In this document: one piece after another, positions 4,521 through 9,704 of the stretch
How positions within the stretch are numbered: position 1 is the first letter of the stretch
Layout: each line of letters starts with the position of its first letter
Source of the DNA: Elusimicrobiota bacterium
GTDB taxonomy: Bacteria; Elusimicrobiota; Elusimicrobia; UBA1565
Reading direction: 5' to 3'
DNA: 9,704 nucleotides
NCBI GenBank assembly: GCA_003450735.1
Contig: DMEZ01000044.1
Span: 115,289-124,992 of the forward strand
Program-made: the position numbers and the translations under genes
Notes under the pieces: model-generated
Told to the model about the DNA's origin: nothing
Seen by the model: the letters and a program-made list of their open reading frames with translations, nothing else
The model's database searches: none

Positions 4521-7172
4521 GTGCCTGAACCTAGGACGAAAGAAGCCCGGCTGTTCCTGGTGGACGCCCACGCCTACCTCCACCGGGCCTATCACGCCCT
4601 GCCGCCCCTGACCACGTCGGCCGGGGAGCCGGTCGGGGCGCTCCTGGGCTTCGCCCGGATGCTGCTCGCCCTCATCAAGCGCGAGAAGCCCGAGTACCTG
4701 GCCGTCTGCTTCGACGCGCCCGGCCCCACCTTCCGGCACAAGCTCTTCGAGCGCTACAAGGCGACCCGCAAGCCCACGGAGGAGGATCTCAAGAAGCAGC
4801 TGGGCGCCGCGCGGGGCTTGGTCGAGGCCATGGGCCTGCCCAGCGCGGAGGCCCAGGGCTGGGAGGCCGACGACCTCATCGCGACGATGTCCAGGAAAGC
4901 CGCGCAAGAGGGCCTGCGGGTGGTCATCGTGAGCGGCGACAAGGACGCCCTCCAGCTGGTGGACGAGCGCGTCCAGGTCTGGAACGAGGCCAAGGGCGTG
5001 CTGATGGACGCGGCCAAGGTCGCCGAGAAGTTCGGCGTCGCCCCCGCCCAGATCACGGACTACCTCGCCATCGTGGGCGACAGCTCCGACAACGTCCCCG
5101 GCGTGCCGGGCCTGGGGCCCGTCAGCGCGGTCAAGCTCCTCTCCCGGTTCGGCACCCTGGAGGCGGTCCTGAAGGCCGCCCGCGAGGGGCACCCCGACCT
5201 GACCTCCAAGGCGGCCGAGTCCCTGAAAAGCTCCGAGGAGAAAGTCCGCTTCGGGCGCGAGCTCGTCACCCTGGACGCCAAGGCCCCGATCCCGCTCGGG
5301 GTCGCCGACTGCCGCCTCGATTTCAAGCCGGGCCCGGCGCTCGCCTCGGCGTTCGAGCGCCTCGAGTTCCGGAGCCTGCTCCGGGAGCTGGGCCTCGGGG
5401 GCGAGCGCCACTCCGCCCCCGCGCCGAACCTTAGCGGCGCAGGGGCGGCGCGAGCGGAGAACAGCCTGCGCGCCGCGCCGAAGGGGATCCCGGCCAAGGA
5501 GCTGCTCAAGGCCGCCGCGAAGGCCCCGGAGGTCGCGCTGGAAGCCGCTCTGCTGGAGGGCGGCCTGCTCGGCGGAGGGCTCCACCTGGCTTTGGCGTTG
5601 CCGGACGGCCGGACCGCGGAGTTCAAGGAGGAGGAGCTCTCCTCGAACCGCGCCGCCCTGGCCAAGCTGCTGCTCTCCCCGGCGCGCAAGACCGCCTACG
5701 ACCTCAAGGCTTCGATGAGGGCGCTCAAGGAGGCCGGGTTCGAGCTCGAGGGCCCGTTCTTCGACGCCCGCATCGCGGGCTGGTGCCTCGACCCCTCGCG
5801 CTCGAAGCCGGACCTGGGCGCTCTCCTCCGGGAGACCCTGGGCGCGGAGCTGCCGGAGGGCGCGGGGCCATCCGCCCGGGCCGCCGTCCTGCCCGCGCTC
5901 GCCGCCGGACTCTCGGAGCAGCTCGAGGAGCAGAAGCTGTCCAAGGTGTACGAGACGCTGGAGCTGCCCCTCGTCGCCATCCTCGCCCGCATGGAAGAGA
6001 CCGGCATCGCGCTCGACGTGGAGTACCTCCAGGCCCTGCGGGGCGAGTTCGCCTCCGCGCTCGCCGCCATCAAGGGCGAGATCGACGCGCTCTCGGGGCT
6101 CGAGGTGAACCTGAACTCCCCCAAGCAGATCGGCGAGCTGCTCTTCGCCAAGCTGGGGCTCAAGCCCTCCCGCAAGACCAAGGGCGGGGCTCCCTCCACG
6201 GACGAGGAGACGCTCCACGAGCTGGCGGCCCAGCACCCCGTGCCGGCCAAGCTGCTCGCTTACCGCGAGGTCTCCAAGCTCCAGTCCACCTACGTGGAGG
6301 GCCTGCTGGCCAAGGTCAGCCCCTCGACGCGCCGGGTCCACACCCACTTCAACCAGACCGGGACGGAGACGGGCCGGCTATCGAGCCTGGACCCGAACCT
6401 GCAGAACATCCCGGTGCGCACCCCGCTCGGCCAGAAGATCCGGCGGGCGTTCATCGCCGGGAAGGGGCAGGTCCTGCTCTCGGCCGACTACTCCCAGATC
6501 GAGCTGCGCATCCTCTCGCACTTCTGCCAGGACCCCGCGCTCCTCGAGGCGTTCCGCAGCGGGGTCGACGTCCACACCCGGACGGCCGCCGAGGTGTTCG
6601 GCGTGGCGGAGAGCGCGGTGACCAAGGAGATGCGGCGCCGCGCGAAGGCCGTGAACTTCGGCATCCTCTACGGCCAGACCCCGCACGGGCTCTCCCGGAC
6701 GCTCGGCATCCCGATGGGGGAGGCGAAGGGGATCATCGAGAAATATTTCGCCCGCTACCGCGGCGTCGACGCCTGGATCCAGGGCACCCTCGAGGAGGCC
6801 CGCAAGACCCTCAGCGTGCGCACCCTCTTCGGCCGCTTTCGCCGCATCCCGGGCCTGGCCGCGAAGAACTTCGCCCTGCGCAGCTTCGCGGAGCGCGCGG
6901 CCGTCAACGCGCCCATCCAGGGCACGGCGGCGGACATCATCAAGGCGGCCATGGCGGCCCTGCACCCGGCCCTGCTCGGGAAGGCGGGGGGGAAGGCGCG
7001 CATCCTGCTGCAGGTGCATGACGAACTGCTCTTCGAGCTGCCGCAGGAGGACGTCCTGGAGTTCGGACGATGGGCGAAGGGCGTCATGGAGGGGGTCGTG
7101 AAGCTGGAGGTCCCGGTGGTGGTGGATCTGAAGGCCGGACGCAGCTGGCAGGAACTGGAGCCTGTGTCATGA
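4521..7172 (+). CDS. polA: DNA polymerase I with 5'-3' exonuclease and degenerate 3'-5' exonuclease domain
   Basis: Predicted 883 residues. I chose GTG 4521, 11 nt after the lipoprotein stop, because the protein then begins 14 residues before the conserved VDAHAYLHRAYHAL; the frame stays open further upstream but only as an out-of-phase reading of the lipoprotein gene. No good Shine-Dalgarno is seen, so coupling to the upstream gene is likely. Residues 11-290 are the flap nuclease (FDAPGPTFRH, EADD at 115-118, SGDKD at 138-142, GDSSDNVPGVPG). Residues 330-465 occupy the proofreading position but lack its acidic residues. The polymerase domain (about 475-883) is intact: motif A DYSQIELR with Asp656, motif B R705-K709-F713-YG, motif C VHDE with Asp834. 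It fills gaps and removes primers and damaged strands. A 16-residue repeat-derived linker lies at 305-320. Phe713 is the position that disfavors dideoxynucleotides in E. coli PolI. Confidence 0.96.
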   Translation: MPEPRTKEARLFLVDAHAYLHRAYHALPPLTTSAGEPVGALLGFARMLLALIKREKPEYLAVCFDAPGPTFRHKLFERYKATRKPTEEDLKKQLGAARGLVEAMGLPSAEAQGWEADDLIATMSRKAAQEGLRVVIVSGDKDALQLVDERVQVWNEAKGVLMDAAKVAEKFGVAPAQITDYLAIVGDSSDNVPGVPGLGPVSAVKLLSRFGTLEAVLKAAREGHPDLTSKAAESLKSSEEKVRFGRELVTLDAKAPIPLGVADCRLDFKPGPALASAFERLEFRSLLRELGLGGERHSAPAPNLSGAGAARAENSLRAAPKGIPAKELLKAAAKAPEVALEAALLEGGLLGGGLHLALALPDGRTAEFKEEELSSNRAALAKLLLSPARKTAYDLKASMRALKEAGFELEGPFFDARIAGWCLDPSRSKPDLGALLRETLGAELPEGAGPSARAAVLPALAAGLSEQLEEQKLSKVYETLELPLVAILARMEETGIALDVEYLQALRGEFASALAAIKGEIDALSGLEVNLNSPKQIGELLFAKLGLKPSRKTKGGAPSTDEETLHELAAQHPVPAKLLAYREVSKLQSTYVEGLLAKVSPSTRRVHTHFNQTGTETGRLSSLDPNLQNIPVRTPLGQKIRRAFIAGKGQVLLSADYSQIELRILSHFCQDPALLEAFRSGVDVHTRTAAEVFGVAESAVTKEMRRRAKAVNFGILYGQTPHGLSRTLGIPMGEAKGIIEKYFARYRGVDAWIQGTLEEARKTLSVRTLFGRFRRIPGLAAKNFALRSFAERAAVNAPIQGTAADIIKAAMAALHPALLGKAGGKARILLQVHDELLFELPQEDVLEFGRWAKGVMEGVVKLEVPVVVDLKAGRSWQELEPVS
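5432..5480 (+). repeat. Dispersed in-frame palindromic repeat, copy 2 (in polA)
   Basis: The partner of 4050-4098, with five differences. The 8-bp stem is intact: GCGGCGCG at 5445-5452 and CGCGCCGC at 5469-5476, around a 16-nt loop that keeps AGCGGAGAAC. It is read in the same phase as copy 1 and encodes residues 305-320 of PolA (S-G-A-G-A-A-R-A-E-N-S-L-R-A-A-P), at the junction between the 5' nuclease and the exonuclease-like domain. Confidence 0.85.
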
Positions 7173-8008
7173 CGAGGAACCTTTCGCACGCGCCGCTCGA
7201 TTTCGACCGGATGTCCCCGGTCATCAAGACGATCATCATCGCCAACGTCGTCCTCTACGTCCTGAGCTGGCTGGTCGCGGGGGATTTCAACCGGCTCTTC
7301 GGCCTGGTGCCGGCCAAGGTCCTCTCGGAGCGCTGGGTGTGGCAGCCCTTCACCTACATGTTCCTGCACGGCAGCCTTCTGCACCTGCTCTTCAACCTGC
7401 TCGCCATCTGGATGTTCGGCATGCCCCTCGAGGCGCAGTGGGGGCCGCGGGAGTTCCTCCGGTTCTACCTGGTCTGCGGGGTCGGGGCGGGCCTCATCAA
7501 CGTGGCGCTCGCGCCCGGCTCCTCCATCCCGGTCATCGGCGCTTCCGGGGCGGTCTACGGCCTGCTCGTGGCGTTCGCGATGGCCTTCCCCGACGCGGTG
7601 GTCTACCTCTACGCCTTCTTCCCCATCAAGGCCAAGCACATGGCCATCCTCTTCGGGCTCATGGAGTTCTTCGCGAGCGCGGCCAACACCTCGCCGGGCA
7701 TCGCCCGCTTCGCGCACCTGGGCGGCATGCTCATCGGCTACGTCTACCTGCGCTGGTGGTGGGTGCTCAAGAGCAAGGCGGCCTCCCTGGGCCGCGGCAT
7801 CGCCGAGGGCCGGGTCGTGGTGGCCGAGCGGGCCAAGCGCCCCACGCGGGCCCCGCGCCGCGAGCGCACCTATGAGGAAGAGATGGAGGAGGTCGACCGC
7901 ATCCTGGACAAGATCCTGGAGACGGGCGAGCAATCCCTCACCGCCGAGGAGCGGGACGTGCTCCGGCGCCACCACGGGCCCAAGCGCAAGGACGAGGGAC
8001 ATGCCTAG
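7169..8008 (+). CDS. Rhomboid-family intramembrane serine protease
   Basis: A 279-residue membrane protease that cleaves transmembrane segments of other proteins. The ATG at 7169 overlaps the polA stop in ATGA, the classic coupling arrangement; an upstream extension would only re-read polA. The catalytic serine is Ser126 in GASGAVYG and the catalytic histidine is His183 in FAHLGGMLIGY; the first-loop signature HGSLLHLLFNLLAIWMFG supplies His67, His72 and Asn76. About six hydrophobic segments lie between residues 18 and 200, the basic bacterial rhomboid core. A cytoplasmic tail of about 80 residues is first basic (KRPTRAPRRER), then acidic and helical (YEEEMEEVDRILDKILETG), ending SLTAEERDVLRR; a similar ILDKI...G..SLT.EE motif is found at the end of many bacterial rhomboids. 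Substrates are unknown and no obvious client is nearby. Confidence 0.95.
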   Translation: MTRNLSHAPLDFDRMSPVIKTIIIANVVLYVLSWLVAGDFNRLFGLVPAKVLSERWVWQPFTYMFLHGSLLHLLFNLLAIWMFGMPLEAQWGPREFLRFYLVCGVGAGLINVALAPGSSIPVIGASGAVYGLLVAFAMAFPDAVVYLYAFFPIKAKHMAILFGLMEFFASAANTSPGIARFAHLGGMLIGYVYLRWWWVLKSKAASLGRGIAEGRVVVAERAKRPTRAPRRERTYEEEMEEVDRILDKILETGEQSLTAEERDVLRRHHGPKRKDEGHA

Positions 8009-8618
8009 GGTCTTCAAGGTCGCTCTGACGGGCGGGCTGGCCTCCGGCAAGAGCGAGGCCCTGCGCTGCTTCGCCTCCTGCGGGGCCTGGACGCTCTCGC
8101 TCGACGACGTAGCGCACGCGCTCGCCCGGAAGGGGGCCCCGGCCTACCGGAGCGTCGTGCGGGCCTTCGGGAAGGACGTGCTGGGCCCCGGCGGGGAGCT
8201 CGACCGCCGGACGATCGCTGAGCGGGTATTCTCGGAGCCGGCCCTGCTCGGGAAGCTCGAGAAGGCGACCCACCCGCACATCCTGCGCGAGATGCGCCGC
8301 CGCCTGTCCGCCTGCCGAGGGCCGGTCGCGGTGGTGGACGTGCCCCTCCTCTTCGAGAAAAACCTCCAGAAGGACTTCGACGCGAGCGTCCTCGTCGCCG
8401 CCCCCGCCGCCCTGCGCCTCAAGCGCGCCGTCCGCCGCGGGATGAGCCGCGCGGACGCCTGGCGCCGGATGAACGCCCAATTGCCGCAGTCCCGCAAGGA
8501 GAAGCTGGCCGACGTCGTCCTCAAGAACGCAGGAAGCCTAGACGACCTCAGACGAGCGGTCCGGGAGCGCTACGCCGCCTTCCGCCTGATCGTCTCAACC
8601 CACCAAGGAGACCGATGA
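8001..8618 (+). CDS. coaE: Dephospho-CoA kinase
   Basis: This 205-residue enzyme phosphorylates the ribose 3'-OH of dephospho-CoA with ATP, the last step of coenzyme A synthesis, in the cytosol. The Walker A loop is GGLASGKS (residues 11-18, Lys17), the substrate-binding aspartates are Asp35-Asp36 in LDDVAHAL, and the family motifs DRRTIAERVF, ATHPHI and VVDVPLLFE (before the mobile lid and the RAxxRG-like RAVRRGMSRADAWRRM segment) are all present. The ATG at 8001 overlaps the rhomboid stop by 8 nt and is preceded by AAGGA at 7988-7992 with an 8-nt gap. The length matches the family. Rho follows after one base. Walker A is followed by Glu instead of the common Thr, a change I consider tolerable. 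Confidence 0.96.
   Translation: MPRVFKVALTGGLASGKSEALRCFASCGAWTLSLDDVAHALARKGAPAYRSVVRAFGKDVLGPGGELDRRTIAERVFSEPALLGKLEKATHPHILREMRRRLSACRGPVAVVDVPLLFEKNLQKDFDASVLVAAPAALRLKRAVRRGMSRADAWRRMNAQLPQSRKEKLADVVLKNAGSLDDLRRAVRERYAAFRLIVSTHQGDR
8605..8610 (+). promoter_or_regulatory. Ribosome-binding site of rho
   Basis: AAGGAG ends nine bases before the ATG at 8620 and lies inside the last codons of coaE. It favors 8620 over the out-of-frame ATG at 8615, whose frame does not encode Rho. Confidence 0.75.
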
Positions 8619-8619
8619 C

Positions 8620-9704
8620 ATGGAGACCCATGCCTCCGCAAAGACGCAGACCAACACCGCCCCCAACCCCCCGGGAGAGCGCCCGGGCGACCGCAGCACC
8701 ACCCCGGACCCGACCAAGCAGCTCGACGTCTCGTCCCTAGGCAAGAGGACCATCGTCGACCTGCTCAAGCTCGGCGAGGAGATGAAGCTCGAGGGGCTCT
8801 CGGGACTGCGCAAGCAGGAGCTCATCGTGAAGATCCTGGAGGGCCAGGCCAAGCGCAACGGCACGATCTTCGACGAGGGCACGCTCGAGATCCTGCCCGA
8901 CGGCTTCGGCTTCCTCCGCTCGCCCGACTACAACTACCTGCCGGGCCCGGACGACATCTACGTCTCCCCCTCGCAGATCAAGAAGTTCGGCCTGCGCAAG
9001 GGCGATACGGTGGCGGGCTACGTGCGAAGCCCCAAGGACGGGGAGCGCTTCTTCGCCTTGCTCCAGGTGGTCAGCATCAACGGCGTGCCGGTGCATGAGC
9101 TCACGAACCGGACGGTGTTCGAGAACCTCACCCCCCTGCACCCGAACAAGCGCTTCAACCTGGAGACCACCAAGGGCGAGATCACCACGCGCCTGCTGGA
9201 CCTCATCTCGCCCATCGGCAAGGGCCAGCGCGCGCTCATCGTCTCGCCGCCCAAGGCGGGCAAGACCATCATCCTCCAGAAGATCGCCAACGCGATCGCG
9301 ATCAACCACCCCGAGGTCGTCCTCATCGTGCTCCTCATCGACGAGCGGCCCGAGGAGGTCACCGACATGCAGCGCTCGGTGAAGGGCGAGGTCGTGGCCT
9401 CGACCTTCGACGAGCCGGCCGACCGGCACGTTCAGGTGGCCGAGATGGTCAGCGAGAAGGCGCGCCGCCTGGTCGAGATGGGCAAGGACGTGGTCATCCT
9501 GCTCGACTCCATCACGCGCCTGGCGCGGGCCTTCAACACCGTGACGCCCTCCTCCGGCCGCGTCCTCTCGGGCGGCCTCGAGGCGACCTCCCTGCAGCGC
9601 CCGAAGCGCTTCCTGGGAGCGGCGCGCAACATCGAGGAGGGGGGGAGCCTGACCATCATCGCGACCTCGCTCGTAGAGACGGGCTCGCGCATGGACGAGG
9701 TCAT
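8620..9704 (+). CDS. rho: Transcription termination factor Rho (3'-partial)
   Basis: The first 361 residues of Rho are visible; the window ends before the stop. Rho is a hexameric RNA-dependent ATPase that pulls on nascent RNA and releases RNA polymerase. Residues 1-35 are a Pro/Thr-rich, probably disordered extension; 39-75 is the helical N-terminal domain (SSLGKRTIVDLLKLGEEM); about 84-155 is the cold-shock-like RNA-binding domain (LPDGFGFLRS, DDIYVSPSQIKKFGLRKGD). The ATPase core has Walker A PPKAGKT (residues 210-216, Lys215), DERPEEVTDM with catalytic Glu242, and Walker B VVILLDS with Asp296, then ITRLARAFN and GGSLTIIATSLVETGSRMDEV. Residues matching the bicyclomycin site of E. coli Rho (Lys212, Lys215, Asp241, Ser297, Arg300) are conserved. 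It starts one base after the coaE stop; what remains (roughly 60 residues by comparison with E. coli) lies beyond the edge. Confidence 0.97.
   Translation, partial: METHASAKTQTNTAPNPPGERPGDRSTTPDPTKQLDVSSLGKRTIVDLLKLGEEMKLEGLSGLRKQELIVKILEGQAKRNGTIFDEGTLEILPDGFGFLRSPDYNYLPGPDDIYVSPSQIKKFGLRKGDTVAGYVRSPKDGERFFALLQVVSINGVPVHELTNRTVFENLTPLHPNKRFNLETTKGEITTRLLDLISPIGKGQRALIVSPPKAGKTIILQKIANAIAINHPEVVLIVLLIDERPEEVTDMQRSVKGEVVASTFDEPADRHVQVAEMVSEKARRLVEMGKDVVILLDSITRLARAFNTVTPSSGRVLSGGLEATSLQRPKRFLGAARNIEEGGSLTIIATSLVETGSRMDEV

Noticed and set aside
4443..6347. Long open frame on the minus strand opposite polA (634 codons)
   Set aside because: It is an antisense effect of GC-rich codon bias; the + strand encodes unmistakable PolA motifs throughout.
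6755..8050. Minus-strand open frame opposite polA's end and the rhomboid gene
   Set aside because: It spans two genes whose + strand products are conserved, and its Glu/His/Arg-rich translation is typical of antisense frames.

Overview
The window comes from a very GC-rich bacterium (roughly 70% G+C by eye, with strong third-position G/C). Every gene I can support lies on the + strand. The housekeeping genes (polA, coaE, rho, trxA) look chromosomal and ordinary. The lipobox in the TlpA-like protein indicates an envelope with exported lipoproteins. I cannot fix the phylum from sequence alone; a deep-branching Gram-negative lineage such as Elusimicrobiota is a low-confidence guess.

Layout: (1) 1-3096, the 3' part of a large protease gene whose start lies before the window. 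It encodes acidic Gly/Asp/Arg-rich tandem repeats, then an M50 (site-2-protease type) intramembrane metalloprotease, a propeptide-like segment and a complete subtilisin (S8) domain. (2) 3144-3536, a stand-alone CheY-type receiver. (3) 3520-3549, a near-consensus sigma70 promoter lying across the receiver's stop codon. (4) 3654-9704, a tightly packed run that looks like one operon: trxA, tlpA-like lipoprotein, polA, rhomboid protease, coaE and rho (cut by the window end). Junctions overlap or are at most 11 nt apart, including ATGA at polA/rhomboid. The operon mixes thiol redox, DNA repair synthesis, membrane proteolysis, the last step of CoA synthesis and transcription termination.

The most unusual content is two kinds of small palindromic repeat lodged in frame inside protein-coding genes. 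The first is a 66-bp element at 634-699 in the third tandem repeat of the protease. It consists of two inverted 33-nt hairpin units, has no stop in any of six frames, and its boundaries are set by the sibling repeats that lack it. The layout recalls REP doublets (REPINs) or Rickettsia palindromic elements. The second is a 49-bp palindromic sequence present once in the tlpA-like gene (4050-4098) and once in polA (5432-5480), 44/49 identical and read in the same phase, adding a linker peptide (S-x-A-G-A-A-R-A-E-N-x-x-R-A-A-P) at a domain boundary in both unrelated proteins. Together these suggest a genome that tolerates, and perhaps selects, coding-compatible palindromic repeats. There is no stretch longer than 300 bases without a gene.
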